Positions 11,491 through 22,866 of a stretch of 64,000 nt of DNA are shown here, in pieces. Numbering within the stretch: the stretch's first letter is position 1; every line of letters starts with the position of its first letter. The DNA is from Culex pipiens pallens (Eukaryota > Arthropoda > Insecta > Diptera > Culicidae), in contig NC_068939.1 of NCBI RefSeq assembly GCF_016801865.2, positions 42,137,114-42,201,113 of the forward strand. The letters run 5' to 3'. Below the pieces are notes generated by a model that saw only the letters and a program-made list of their open reading frames with translations, was not told where the DNA came from and searched no databases. The position numbers and the translations under genes are program-made.

Positions 11491-12420
11491 GTTGGCAACA
11501 TAAAATGTCATCCCGGAGTTCATAAAGCAAAACTATGCTCATGACAAAGGTCCCGTAATCATATTCAAGGACAAGTTCCACCTCCAACTCCGATTACGGA
11601 GTGTCCCCGAAAACAAAAACAAAAAAATCATCTACCCGTTGTCGGTGTCCCAATTGCAGAAGGCAGGCACACAGATTGGCCAAAGTCACCAAATTATGCT
11701 CGCAGCCCCCAGCAGCCCCGACACGACAAAACCGACATTTTTTGCCCAAAATATTTGGCCTCCAACACCAAACTCGGGGGGTCTCTCCCGCGCGAAGGGG
11801 TTCCCTAAAAGGCGAGTATTATCACATCAGAAGCGCCGCAGCTGGTAGCGGGCTGGTGCTGGTGCAGTTTTGCATTTGGCACAACCTTGTCCAAACCCGG
11901 CGCGGCAGCTTCCGAGCATATCGGCCGGGAGAAATCTTCTCCGGTGCTCTCTTACGATAGGTACCGTCCGATGATCCGCCGTATTTGGCCTGCCCGCCAC
12001 TTTTATATGCAATGCGTCTGCATACCGGACTCGTACTTTTTCGCACGGTGTTTATAATGCCCCGTTTTGCCCCACCGTGCCCCCCCCCCTCCCATTTCCC
12101 CTTACAGTGTCCGCGAGTTGCGTGAGAGTGGCCAACAACGGGGACTCCAAATTGGAAGTAAGCCATCCCGGAGCGGTGGCCAGCGGATTCCAGGCATCAT
12201 CGACAGTGGCCGTGGTGGTGACAACGAAAATATAAAAATGGTACTCTCCGATCATATGATGGCCGGCGGAACCGGTTCCCTTGGTGTGGGGAAGTCCAGT
12301 TTGGGACTGCTGCGGCGCGGCATGCTGGTTGCCTTCAAGGCTGCTGGTGCGTACGCGAAACGCCGTTTGGACTGTGGATCTGTACGCACGCAGGATCGAG
12401 CTATCTAGGATGAGGGGGAG
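11491..12420. other. GC-rich island without an identifiable gene
   Basis: The region is GC-rich and carries overlapping frames on both strands (119 codons plus at 11601-11960; 114 minus at 11822-12166; 113 plus at 12067-12408). None shows a recognisable domain. The frame ending at 12408 reads MMAGGTGSLGVGKSSLGLLR, which superficially resembles a GKS loop but lacks any P-loop context. It may be a conserved non-coding element or an exon I cannot place. Confidence 0.3.
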
Positions 12421-12727
12421 TTTTAAGCGAAAATTTTAGCTGAAGTTGATTTTAATTAGATATATCGAATAATTCCAATATTTTGGATGTCAAATGGTCA
12501 CTCTTCTAAATTCTTGATTTTTTTAATAGTTTATAAACTTTTTATAAACTCTATATCTGTGCCCAAAAAAAAAAAGAATTCTTAATAAATATTGTATCTT
12601 CAAATCTAACTTGCGAAGAATGATGCTGGCTCAACCTTCGTCAACTAAGGCAAGCCCTGACCAAGAATCTGGGTTTCGTTGAAAATTATTGCTTGAACCG
12701 TGATGGATGATTGGTGGTATCACCTAT
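12421..12727. other. AT-rich spacer, nothing recognised
   Basis: No supported feature. Confidence 0.4.
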
Positions 12728-12905
12728 TAGGATGTAACAAAATTGACTTTTTGGTGGGCATTCAGGAGCACAGATCTCAAATATGAACTTGATTGAACGT
12801 AATAGGAGGTCCTTTGAACTTAAATTTTAAATGTAATTTTACCCAAAGAAAGAAAAATTTTCTTAGGTGTCAATTTATAAGGCATTTTGGCCACTGAAAC
12901 TGCGG
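12728..12905. mobile_element. Fragment of the AGGATGTAAC family
   Basis: It begins TTAGGATGTAACAAAATTGA and continues with the same ordered text as the complete element at 47475-48196 ('tttttggtgggcattc', 'cttgattgaacgtaa', 'aaggcattttggccactgaa'). Only one end is present, so it is a truncated copy. Confidence 0.7.
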
Positions 12906-13017
12906 GGTTCAAACCCAGCCTAGACGTCGAAGACTGCGCCTTAGCCCACGATATTATCAAGCCATTGAAAAGATCTAAGATTGGCAAGGATAATCGCCAC
13001 TATGGGCCTGAAATACT

Positions 13018-13340
13018 ACCCGAGCAGACGGAAATAACTTGGGAAGGTCAGTTTTTGATATTGTGAGAAGATCGAAGTATCTTATTGGGATGATCGGATT
13101 GGTTGTTAAAATAACAAAAATCAAAAACTAAGATTTGTTCGAAGAATAACTTAAACTGTTATTATGTTGTTATTGCAATAACAAACCAATTACACAGAAT
13201 GAATCATGAAGGAATAACAAGATTTGTTATTTTGTGCGGAGAGGAGGAGCAGCATAATAACAAAAACTGTTATTGAACTTGTATGTCTCCATAACAAAAA
13301 AAGTTATTGTTTTGGTTTATTTGCAATTTGCAAATAAACC
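13018..13340. mobile_element. Left part of a CCGAGCAGACGG-type repeat
   Basis: It starts CCCGAGCAGACGGAAATAAC and contains many short inverted pairs of ATAACAA and TTGTTAT. A close copy lies at 60849-61145. The far part, rich in the same ATAACA/TGTTAT words, seems to resume at 17881-18175. If so, the 13340-17880 block of nested elements was inserted into it. Class unknown. Confidence 0.6.
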
Positions 13341-13371
13341 TGCAGTTGCCATAACACTTCTGTACTAGTCA

Positions 13372-13574
13372 GGGCTGCAGAGTCGGGTACCTTCAAGTGA
13401 CTTTGAATCCATACTTTGAAGACAACTCCGACTCTGGATGCAGGATATGACGTCAACGCCGACTTCAGCTCTCCAAAAATACCCGACTTCACAGATTCCG
13501 ACTCCAAGTAAAAGTTGCTGAAAATAAGCTGAATCCGATGCCGTCTCCGAGGTCCGACTTCCTCGCTCTGTGAA
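13372..13574. mobile_element. Diverged CAGGGCTGCAGAGTCGG-type short element
   Basis: The left end CAGGGCTGCAGAGTCGG and the right end GTCCGACTTCCTCGCTCTGTG form an imperfect inverted pair. The interior repeats ACTCCGACT-like words. CAGGG ends are typical of hAT elements, but I see no target duplication, so the boundaries are approximate. Confidence 0.5.
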
Positions 13575-13856
13575 AATAATAACAGTTTTTGTTATTCACA
13601 TTTCAAAAATTCTCAATAAATAAATCAATTCCCTTAGGGCAGCGGTTCTCAACCTGGGGTACATGTACCCCTTGGGGTACCACGAGCGGTCTCAGGTGGT
13701 ACCGGAAGACAATCCCCGTAATGGCGGACATTTGAATAATATCCCAGACAAAATATTTGAGAGATTAAAAAACAAACAGATTAGAAACAAAAAATAAACT
13801 CAACATTTTGTTGCCGATTATTAAATTCAATTTGTTTTTGCTAAAACTGCTAACTT

Positions 13857-14135
13857 GGTCCGGTGGTTTAGTGGTTAGCGTGGTAGCCTCTGAATCCCAG
13901 TATGGCCTGGGTTCAATCCCAGACGGACCCGGTGGCATTTTTCGAGACGAGATTTGCCTGACCACGCCTTCTATCGGATGGGGAAGTAAAACGTCGGTCC
14001 ATTTGCGTAAAAGAGGTTTTGAGTGACTCACCACACATAACCTTCGGACGCCTAGAAATGAGCAGAAACTTGCAACAGAGACCACAAAAGACCCGGGGGT
14101 CGTTAAAGTGGATTACTTTGCTTTTTTGCTATTTT
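13857..14135 (+). mobile_element. tRNA-derived SINE
   Basis: The head reads GGTCCGGTGGTTTAGTGGTT (A-box region). A B-box, GGGTTCAATCCC, lies 40-50 bases later, and the tRNA-like part closes with GACGGACC. The apparent anticodon arm (CCTCTGAATCC) is closest to a Gln-type tRNA, which is inference. The body runs to about 14135, where a T-rich tail begins. I could not define target duplications. It lies inside the hAT element 13640-16922, so it inserted later. Confidence 0.8.
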
Positions 14136-15620
14136 GCATGATTGATTTATGCATACAAAATGGGGGCTGTCCATACACAAGTGCTATGAATATTCTTGAA
14201 AATCTGTACATTGAGATGGCATGTTTTGATCACAAATCTTTGGCAAAGTTTATGAAAAGGTTTTCCTAAAAAACATTTTTGTTTTCAAATTGTTGGCCAA
14301 GCTATAATTTTAAAAATTGCCAAAAATACACAGAAAATATTCAAAAAAAATTAAATGGGAAACATCGCTTGCATTCGATAAGAAATTTTATTAATTTATA
14401 AATAAAGTGTACCGTTTTTTTGTTTTATGTTTTTTTCCTTAATTTTTTTTTCAAATCTGGAAGAGAAAGAAAGAAACAACCATCTCTTAAAACAATTCAA
14501 AAGGTTTTTAAAAGATTCTAATGTTTCATTATTTAATATTATTGTTTTCGATCTGTCTTTTAGTTTTGCCAAAAATTAAACATAGGAAAAAATGTTTTTA
14601 TTGTAAAGTTACCCAGTAAGGTACCTATTTTTTTATTGATGTTATCTTGGAACATATGGGGGCACTTTTAGAGCTCTAAAAAACAAACATTTTTATTTTT
14701 TGACTGGTCAAAAGTTACAGGCATTTTAAGGTAAAAAAGATGCAAATTTGAAACTTAAATATCTCGAAAAGGCGCAAGCCAAATGTTAAGCACCAGGTTG
14801 CATTTGAAAGAGGAAATCCAGCACTACAACCGCTGAAAAAATCTCATGGGTGTTTTTCTTTAAACTCGAGATATCTTCATTGGAAAAAGTCTAATTTACG
14901 AACGAAATTCGAAATTTTTCCAATTATATGTTTTTTTAATGTAATTTTGCCCGCTGAACTCGAATCTGCCCTCAGAATTGAACCAAAGTGTCGAAAAATC
15001 GATTTTTGATCATATTTTGGGTTTCCATGTAAATTTAAACCCAAATTATGACCAAAAATCGATTTTTTGACAATCTGGGTCACTTTTCTCTAAAACGAAT
15101 TTCCACGTTCAAAAACTAATTTTTGAAGGTTTTCTCAAATGCTTTCTATAAATTTGGTCGTAGAAGGCGTAGATTTCGAGATAAAATTTTGGTGTCTTCG
15201 ACACTGTTGCTTGGATTGGCAAGCTCAACAACTTTTTAGAAGACAAAAATATTCCTGAAAAGTTAGAGTTTCAAAATTACCCTAATAGTGAACCACCCTA
15301 ATTTTCAACCAAACCAAAAGTTGCCCCTTTCCATTTTTCCATTTGCAACAACTCTTCTGAAGACACCAAAGCTCCAAAACTTCATCATTTTTCGGAAAAT
15401 CCTCTTTCCGAAAAATCTCTTTCGAAATATTATCGTGGTGTTGTTCAAAATATTTTGACATTTCAATGTTCAAAAAAGCAGTGAATATTTTTTTTTAGAG
15501 TTATTTGATTTTTGTTTCATTGAAAAAAGTTACAACTCGAAAACTTCACTCTATCAAAATGTTTTTTAGTAAAATTAAAATATTTCCAGCAGGAAAATAA
15601 TTAATCAAAGAAAAGTACAT
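14136..15620. other. AT-rich interior of the hAT element
   Basis: Mostly AT-rich sequence. A partial palindrome at 14992-15072 pairs 'catattttgggttt' with 'aaacccaaattatg'. A MITE-like terminus reading TAGGGTGGTTCACTATTAGG on the minus strand ends near 15300. No transposase frame is present. Confidence 0.45.
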
Positions 15621-15625
15621 GGGCA

Positions 15626-16496
15626 CACGGTGGGTAAGAAGGGGATTATTATGCAACTTGCATGCACCTCGGAAATTCCTCCTGGAGGTTGTTGGGGAGA
15701 CTATTCTGAGTCAGAAAAATCGATTTCGAATGTTATTATACCAAAACATGCGCAAGGATCTGTCCTACATGCCAATGATGTTGAAGATAAACGCTTTAGT
15801 GGCCAATGTGCCTAAAAATCTACATTTTTGAAAAACCTTGTTTTTTACTGGTAAAATCTCATTTAAAATTAAAATGCAAAACGACAGCTCCAATTAAGTT
15901 CAATCAAGCTCATATTTGAGATTTGAGCTCAGTATGCCCACCGGAACCAGCCTCTGAATGCCCGCCAAAAAGTAATTTTTGTTACATCCTACTGAGTATG
16001 ATCGTAGTAGCTGTTAATAACAGGAATGAGTTAAATATCGAAGAATTTTGAAAATTGGCAACAATTTTCCCACTAAAATGGTCATAACGTTACTGAAAAT
16101 GGATAAAATTTCATTCTTTTTTCTGCAAAATTGTTCTTCATTTTGTTTGCAACAATGCTACAACGTTAGTTTTGGAATTCAGACATGACAGTTTATTTAC
16201 CAGACCAATTTGAAAATATTTTTAAAGATAAAACACTATTTTACACATTCTCATGACGCTGGGACTCAAGTAATGGACCGATTTAAGGTGTACTATGTCA
16301 GGAATATATTTTGAGAACTAAGAATTGATATTTGGATGAAAATTGACATCTTTGTCCAGAGTTAGACCGAGATTTTAGACGTATTTTTGAGGTTTTAGGT
16401 GAATCGAGATAAAATCAGTTTTCACCGACAGAATATTTTGGAAATCGATTTTTCTGACTCACAAGTTGCATAATAATCCCCTTCTTACCCACCGTG
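15626..16496. mobile_element. Transib-like MITE, 871 bp
   Basis: The termini are CACGGTGGGTAAGAAGG and its complement, with ~35 bp of inverted match through GCAACTTG. Perfect 5-bp target duplications GGGCA lie at 15621-15625 and 16497-16501. A CAC..TG start plus a 5-bp GC-rich target duplication is the signature of Transib, the superfamily related to the RAG recombinase. The heptamer-like start CACGGTG differs from the immune heptamer CACAGTG at one position. The interior contains a piece resembling the AGGATGTAAC family (15700-16010). No transposase is encoded. Confidence 0.8.
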
Positions 16497-16930
16497 GGGC
16501 ATTGTGTGGCCTACCCAGTACTTGTTTTCAAGCAGTTCTAGATACAAGCCTTAACTTTTTAACAATATTCTTCGATTTTTTTAAATGTCCAACAAAATAT
16601 TTTTTCACTTTTTAAGTGTTTTTGAATAATCCTGACTCAATGCGGTTTCAAAACACCCAGGAAGCCAAAAAAGAAAATTTGGTTCAAAAAAATTCCAGAC
16701 TTAGTTTAAATTCTATCAATGTCCCTCGAGTTACAGTTACAGAACATTTAAACAGATTTTTTTTTCTCCAAAATTTATGTTTCTTATACAAAAAAATCCG
16801 ATATTTGGAATTTAAAAGAAACTCCTATAAGCGAAAAATTTCATGTTTAAAAACTTTGGGGTACCAGCAGCTTAAGCAAAACGAAAAGGGGTACCTAGCC
16901 AAGAGAAGGTTGAGAACCGCTGCCTTAGGG

Positions 16931-17880
16931 AATATAACAAAGTTAAAAAAAAACAACTTTCAAAAGTTAATTTTATCAGATTAATTTAAGCTTAAGGACC
17001 CCATTTCATGGTCAAATAAATGACCACGATTAAATTGGTCAAAATTATTCCATAGTAATTAAAAAAAAACAACTTTCAAAATTTCAACTTTTAATGGCCA
17101 AAATAATGACCCCGACGAAAATGCTCAAAATTATCCCATAGTTTTAGGCAATTTTAGCAAAGTCCCTTAGGGGGTATATCAAATAATTTTAAAAAAAATC
17201 CGCTTCAAAATTCCAACTTTTTATAATAAATTTAGCTTAAGGACCCCATTTCATGGCCAAAATAATGACCCCGACGAAAATGGTCAAAATTATCCCATAG
17301 TTCTTGCCAATTTTAACAAAGTCCCTTAGGGGGTGTATCGAACGAAAAACGAAGTTGACTTTATAGCTGTCGGCCACCATTGCTAGTACCAACCACTAGT
17401 GTCTTCCTTTTAATCTACAAGGACTTCGCCGCCCTGGGCTCCTAAGTGTATGAAAGTATGGCACGGAGCGACGGCGCCGAATACCCATATTTACACAAAG
17501 AATTTTAGAGCGCCTGCCGCGGGATTCGAACCAGCGACCTCCGGATTGTGAGTCCAGTGCGCGGTCCGATTGATCCACACGGGTGGGACTTGGGGGTGTA
17601 TCAATTAATTTAAAAAAAATCGGCTTTCAAAATTTCAACTTTTTAGAATAATTTTAGCTTAAGGACCCCATTTCATGGCCAAAATAATGACCCCGACGAA
17701 AATGGTCAAAATTATCCCATAGTTCTAGCCAATTTTAGCAAAGTCCCTTAGGGGATATATCAAATAATTAAAAAAAATCAACTTTCAAAATTTCAACTTT
17801 TTAGAATAATTTTAGCTTAAGGACCCCATTTCATGGCCAAAATAATGACCCCGACGAAATTGGATAAAATTATCCCAAAG
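16931..17880. repeat. Minisatellite of ~150-bp units, broken by a SINE
   Basis: Units share 'cttaaggaccccatttcatg', 'aataatgaccccgacgaaaa', 'attatcccatag' and 'agtcccttaggggg'. The phrase starting cttaagg occurs at 16991, 17236, 17658 and 17816. Spacing is 158 bp for the last two and longer where units are degenerate or interrupted. The nearby hAT element targeted the CCTTAGGG word present in these units. Confidence 0.8.
17340..17586 (-). mobile_element. tRNA-derived SINE inserted in the minisatellite
   Basis: On the minus strand the head reads CCGTGTGGATCAATCGG, then ACTCACAATCC in the anticodon position and GGTTCGAATCCC as the B-box. It then continues into a ~170-bp body ending in 'cgtttttcgttc'. 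The flanking AGGGGGTGTATC (17327-17339) and TGGGGGTGTATC (17588-17600) are an imperfect target duplication derived from the minisatellite unit. It is not a functional tRNA gene because of the fused body. Confidence 0.8.
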
Positions 17881-18222
17881 ATCTAAACATATTTAACAAA
17901 AGAAAAAATAATAACAGATTGTGTTATGGACACTTAAAAACTTTTCCATTTGTGCGATTTATGGTAATTTTATTTCTAAGTCAGAATACCATACGAATAA
18001 CAAATCTTGTTTTTAGGAGAATTTTTGAAATGTATAACATTTCCTCTTATTAGCGTGTTATTAAACATTTTCAATATAATATCACTTCAATACCAAATCT
18101 TGTTATTTTATCAGAAACTGTTATTATTTTTTTCTTCTTGAACTTCAATCAGAATAAAATAATAACACTTTTTGTAATTTTGGCCGATTCTAGCGTGACA
18201 TACTTTATGGATGACGTCTTCA
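17881..18222. mobile_element. Right part of the ATAACA-rich repeat plus a MITE end
   Basis: 17881-18175 is full of 'ataacaaatcttg' and 'ctgttatt' words matching 13018-13340 in inverted sense. 18184-18221 is a single terminus of the MITE family at 7895-8050 (GCGTGACATACTTTATGGAT). Boundaries are approximate. Confidence 0.5.
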
Positions 18223-18487
18223 AGTGTCAAAGTTTATCTTCAAAAACTTGATATAAAGTTTAAAATTTGCAGTTGTTCAATATAGCATTCGAAAGATCGC
18301 TAGAAAATCTTTCAAATGAAGGTAAAAGCGAATCATTAAGTTCAATTATCGATTTTCTATGATTTTTTGAACATTGGCCGATCTGTAAGTTGTTCCGAAT
18401 ATGAGGGATGACTGTATTGTCAGGAAGAATGTTAATAGTACTAATACATTTATAGACAATTTGTATGTCAGGAGAATTTAAATAGTA
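18223..18487. other. Spacer with a short dispersed repeat
   Basis: The text 'cttcaaaaacttgatataaa' with neighbouring 'tgcagttgttc' near 18235-18282 recurs at about 24230-24275, so it is part of a dispersed repeat. No gene is seen. Confidence 0.45.
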
Positions 18488-18495
18488 GTTTATGC

Positions 18496-19334
18496 TAGAG
18501 GTGGGCAAAACCGCTCTTTTTTAGGAGCCGCTCATTTTTGTTCGCTCATTAAAAAGAGCCGCTCTTTTGAACGAGCCGTTCGCTCTTTTTCAAAATTTTG
18601 ATGAAAAGGTTTTTCTAAAATCGTATGATTTTAGAAGTTATTTCACATTGGACTTTTACAAATAATTTGATACAAAAAATTAAAACTGAAAACGAGAATA
18701 TGCCCTTTAAAACCATAGGTCTTGGCGGTCTCTAGGTCCAGATTTCTACTCGAACCAATACATTCAAGTTATTGAATGGCATCCAAACTTAAATCTAGGA
18801 TGTTGGAACAATTGCTTTTAATTTTAAAATTACCGTTATTTCTGCAAGAATTGAACTAATGCTGATATTTTATTTGGAGAAAACATTCTGCGAACTCTTT
18901 TCTACATTCTGATTTAATCAATAAAGTCTGTAATTGCTAAAAGGATTTTTTGTTCCAAAATCTCTAAATTATTCAGTAAATTTTTGGTAATATTTTACAA
19001 ATTATGCAATTTGAAATGCTCAAATTTGTATTCCGGTAATACTTTTATGTACAACAGTTTTTTTTTCATATTGTTTAATAAATCATTTACCTTTGAAATC
19101 AATCATTGAAAAATTTGAAATTTTATTTTCAATTCTCAAAAACAAATTCAATGCTATTTTTTTTAAGTTCAATAAATTATATTTATAACAAAACTCATGC
19201 CATTTCGAGCTGGATTTTTCAAAAGACGGAAGCTTAAAAAAGAACCGCGGTTCTTTTTTTGTGAGCCACGGATCTTTCGCTCTTTTTAGTGAATCGGCTC
19301 TTTGAGCGGCTCACTCTTTTTTTGCCCACCTCTA
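18496..19334. mobile_element. hAT MITE, 839 bp, perfect 8-bp target duplication
   Basis: The termini are TAGAGGTGGGCAAAA and TTTTTGCCCACCTCTA. They are flanked by perfect 8-bp duplications GTTTATGC (18488-18495 and 19335-19342). Subterminal repeats of GAGCCGCTC / GAGCGGCTC and CGCTCTTTTT appear at both ends, as expected for hAT transposase-binding sites. The centre is AT-rich with no coding capacity. Clean termini and duplications suggest a fairly recent insertion. Confidence 0.95.
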
Positions 19335-19342
19335 GTTTATGC

Positions 19343-19740
19343 AACAAGTTGCAAAAAGAGGATTTTTTCAGCACGAGTCGTACATTTATCCAACGAGGTT
19401 CACCGAGTTGGATAAATACGACGAGTGCTGAAAAAATCAAGTTTTGTAACGAGTTCCATACAACATTTTTTGCAATTCCGAAAAACACCCATTGAGTGAA
19501 ATTTTAAGTCAAATTTTCATGTACTTTGTCAATAAATCGTTTAAATCAAAAAAAATGTTGAAAAGTGTTACTTTTCGAAACAAGTGCTGAAAAGTTCAAC
19601 TTTTCAGCACCCATTTCAGTGCTGAAAAGTGTTACTTTTCAGCATTTATTTTGAAAAGTGTTGCTATTTGATTCGGTTATTTCTGGTACAGAAAAGTAGG
19701 CTATTTCGTCGTTCAAGAATGACAGGAAAAGTAAGTAGTT
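19343..19740. repeat. Short palindromic repeats (TTTCAGCAC family)
   Basis: Two structures are visible. At 19366-19438, TTTTTTCAGCACGAGTCGTA pairs with TACGACGAGTGCTGAAAAAA around a GTTGGATAAAT inner arm. At 19556-19665, CTGAAAAGTGTTACTTTTCAGCA-type words repeat several times in both orientations. These look like remnants of a dispersed inverted-repeat family. Confidence 0.7.
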
Positions 19741-21340
19741 TCACGACGGAATGGCAAAAAAAATATATTTAATGGTGGTAAGATTAATGTAAGAGAAATT
19801 CTTAATAATATTATTTACAAAATTATGCTGTCTTGAGTGTTAGTTTTAATCTTTTTCTGATTTTTATCTCTTTAGTTTTATAAATATCTCGACATATTAC
19901 ACAATTTAAGCATTAAATTTGTGCTTTAATTTGAAAGCACACATTTTGATAAATATTGTAAACTTTTTGTATTTTGTTGAAATCCAATAGCCACAGTTTT
20001 ATAATTCGTATAGGATGCAGTGTGAAAAATGTTAATGTTAGTGCAACTGCACTTAATATATGCCCATTGACATAGCATAAAATTCCCATCATCAGGCCAC
20101 AACTGCTGACCACGGAATACGCACAAAACGGCTACCTTAAGCCAAGCTCTCGGCCGGCCTATGTGATGCGCACGGTTGCGTTTGCCTTTGCGTTTTACGT
20201 CGATCGGTCGTGAAACAAAACCAACAAGCTGTCGATGCAATTGCCAATTTTGGCGCACGCTACAAAAGGATAAATATTTTTACCGCTCATATGTTGTTTG
20301 TTTTGCTTTATTGCTTCGCGTCTTCTCTGAATTGTGGGGAGGGTGTTGGGGTATTATGGTAGGGTGGTTAAGGGCGGTAAGGTGTATTATGTTAAAAACT
20401 CGCTAAGGAACAGTAACTCAGCCTCTCTTTAAGATGCATTTTCTCCCACGACGAACCAAATAATAATGCGAATTCATACGTTATAAATACGCGATGTGCT
20501 GCATGGCAGTAGAAAATACATCTTTTTGCACTATTCCACACATCGTTACCAAGGAATGGTGCAAGTTTATACTTTAACTCAAAGATTCAATTTCAAAAGT
20601 GTTGCTGGCATAAAGTTTCATTAGAACGTCATCATTTGATTTTTTTTTCTTGATTTGCAATTACAAATAAAAAAAAACTATTAAAAATTTACAACTTTTC
20701 AAAAATATTGAATAAATTTATCCGAAACCGAAATTTAAAAAATAAAACAACTTCATCAATATTTTCCAGTATTCTTGTCCAAATTTGCACGAAGTGACAT
20801 TGCTTTCACGTCAACGCAAGTTAGCATTAGAGGCGTGTACGGATGCAGTGCGCTTCATCGATTGTTGTGGCAAGAAACGGCTTTTGCCAGGACCAAATTG
20901 GGCACAGCAGGAACATTTTCCCATCTTCACACGCTGCTGCCGGTTTTTATTAGCTTGGAAGCTTTTTCGGGAATTTGCATGATTTTTTAGAATTTTTACA
21001 AACTAAAATAAATACCCTATTCTTAAAATTCATACTCAAGGTAACACCAACTCTACAAACCGTCCACCACCAAACTTTGAGTCCGGCAAACTTGCGAGGA
21101 CAAAAAGCCTCCATCCGACAATGTTCCGCCGTCCGTATCGGACCAGCAGCCGTCCGGCGTCGTCGTCGTTGGCAGCAAAAGTCGCGCGCCTTTTGTGAGT
21201 GTCCACGGTAGCATAAAATAAGCCGACGCGACGCCACCCCCGGCATGAATAATGGCCAAAGAATGGAGTCAGCCAACGGCGACCGACCGACCAAAAGTTT
21301 TGCCATGAGTTCCTTTGAATTGGAGGCGCGCTTCTTCACG
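19741..21340. other. Unassigned; GC-richer islands near 20110-20400 and 20760-21340
   Basis: Open frames of 65-129 codons exist on both strands of the GC-rich parts, but none shows a domain. I see no RNA genes or transposon ends. Confidence 0.3.
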
Positions 21341-21350
21341 CTTCTTCACG

Positions 21351-21415
21351 CTATTTAAGCCCCCGCATGAAGTAGCATGACTTGCTGTCCATCGGAGTCA
21401 AACGAAACTGTGAGT
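21351..21415 (+). promoter_or_regulatory. Candidate TATA-type promoter with short first exon
   Basis: A TATA-like CTATTTAAGCCC at 21351-21362 is followed about 30 bases later by ATCGGAGTCAAACG, an initiator-like region. A strong donor, ACT|GTGAGTAA, follows at 21410-21415. This spacing is common for short untranslated first exons in insect genes. No downstream exon is identifiable in the window, so the call is tentative. Confidence 0.25.
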
Positions 21416-22052
21416 AAACTTAGGATAACGGAAAGGCTTTCGATTTCATTAATTTGTCAAAAAAAAAATTATTGATAAAATGGTAAAGCAATTGAAGTTA
21501 AATGTAATCAATGTGAAGTAATAAGAGCCCGATATTGGCATAGAAACATTTTCTACGAAGCAAATCATCAATCAAACTCTTATGAAGTTCTTCTGGCTGA
21601 GACAATAAACCAGCACAGAAAAAAACTATGTCCCCTTTTCCTCCCATACTAGTTTGCCGATGTCGGAATAAATCGCGAGCTAACGCATTCGAATGACTTA
21701 CTCAATACATCACCAACGCCGAAGCTGACTGTCGGTTGACCTGCAGGGTGACTAGAAAAATTAAGTTGAAATCTTTAAACTGGGTCGATTTAATATGCAA
21801 AAAAAAAACGATGGCCGAACGGCAGGGGAATCATTTTTGACCTTGTACGAAAGTCGATGGAAATTGCTTAAAGTAGTTTTCCATACAAAAATAAGGGGGG
21901 TAGGGCAAAAAAATATATAAATATTATAATATAAATTGCAAGCCATTGTTTAAATGAAGTGTTTTAAAATGCATATTACAGCTGCCCAGCTGTATTGCAT
22001 TCATTAGTTTTCCAAATATCTAAATATTTATGCGAAACTTTTTTCGGTACTG
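21416..22052. other. AT-rich spacer
   Basis: A CAGGGTGAC word at 21744 looks hAT-like but lacks a matched partner with a target duplication. Nothing else is recognised. Confidence 0.35.
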
Positions 22053-22217
22053 TACACAGAAAAAAAAACAATTTCCGAAATTGTAATTTGTGTTCATGAA
22101 TTTAAGAACCACGAAGAAATTAATCCCTAAGTATGGTGAATTTGCACTATAAACTTCGTGGTTCTCAATTTCATGAAATTAATACACGATTTCGGGAATT
22201 GACTTTTTTCCGTGTAC
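22053..22217. mobile_element. MITE, TACACAGAAAAA type, 165 bp
   Basis: It starts TACACAGAAAAAA and ends TTTTTTCCGTGTA. Inner arms pair AAGAACCACGAAG with CTTCGTGGTTCTC, and ATTTCCGAAATTG with CGATTTCGGGAATTG. The terminal TA may be the duplicated target. Related ends occur at 23349-23499, 48925-48939 and 51359-51509. Confidence 0.75.
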
Positions 22218-22866
22218 AACGGAATTATACAAATTTAAAAAAAAATCCTAAAAATATCGAATATGATTTTTTTTGCCCTCTGATTTATCGGTCCGATTAT
22301 GAAGGCGACATAAACTTTGGCAAATATTTGCATCGGCCTAAATAAATTTGAAAAAAGTAAAAAAGAAAAATAAATCAAATAAAATTTAAAAAATCAATGT
22401 AGGTTTCTATTTTGATCAAAACAAATATGGCTTTTAAGAGTCAAAAAAGTATGGCGCAGGCAGTGCAGATTTGATGATTTTGTAATACAAAATGAAAAAT
22501 CAGATGGTTTTGTTTTTCCCATATTAAACATGTTTCTTGATCCTAATAAAATTATAATGTGAGTTTTTTGCTCCTCTACTTGACTTTGACCAGGACTTAG
22601 TGACAAAAACATAAAAATCAAATAGAATTTTAGCCATATTGGTATTATGGCTCGACAAAAAAAAAAAGATCAAAATATTATTATAATTGAATGTTACAAA
22701 ATCACTGGAATTTTCTGTTTTATCCATGAATTGTATGATTTGAAAGTTTGTGAACAAAATAACAGAAAAACTATTCTCTATCAAACATATATTGAATTAG
22801 TATTTAAGCTTGACAGCTTGGTTTAAAATACATTGTGTCCACTTAAAAGCTAAAATCTGGCTGCCA
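22218..22866. other. AT-rich spacer, nothing recognised
   Basis: Frames of 70-86 codons are AT-biased and lack domains. Confidence 0.4.

Larger units (their letters stand above)
13640..16922. mobile_element. hAT-type non-autonomous element, 3283 bp, with nested insertions
   Basis: The termini are CAGCGGTTCTCAACC and GGTTGAGAACCGCTG, the classic form of hAT ends. Perfect 8-bp target duplications CCTTAGGG lie at 13632-13639 and 16923-16930. The subterminal regions share GGGGTACC-type words. The target is a unit of the ~150-bp minisatellite that continues at 16931. No hAT transposase is visible. The length is inflated by later insertions: a SINE at 13857 and a Transib-like MITE at 15626-16496. 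Diverged AGGATGTAAC-family sequence is also present near 15700-16010. Confidence 0.92.

Noticed and set aside
12067..12408. GVGKSS in a 113-codon frame as a P-loop NTPase
   Set aside because: There is no proper GxxxxGK[ST] spacing or following hydrophobic strand, and the region is short and open on both strands.
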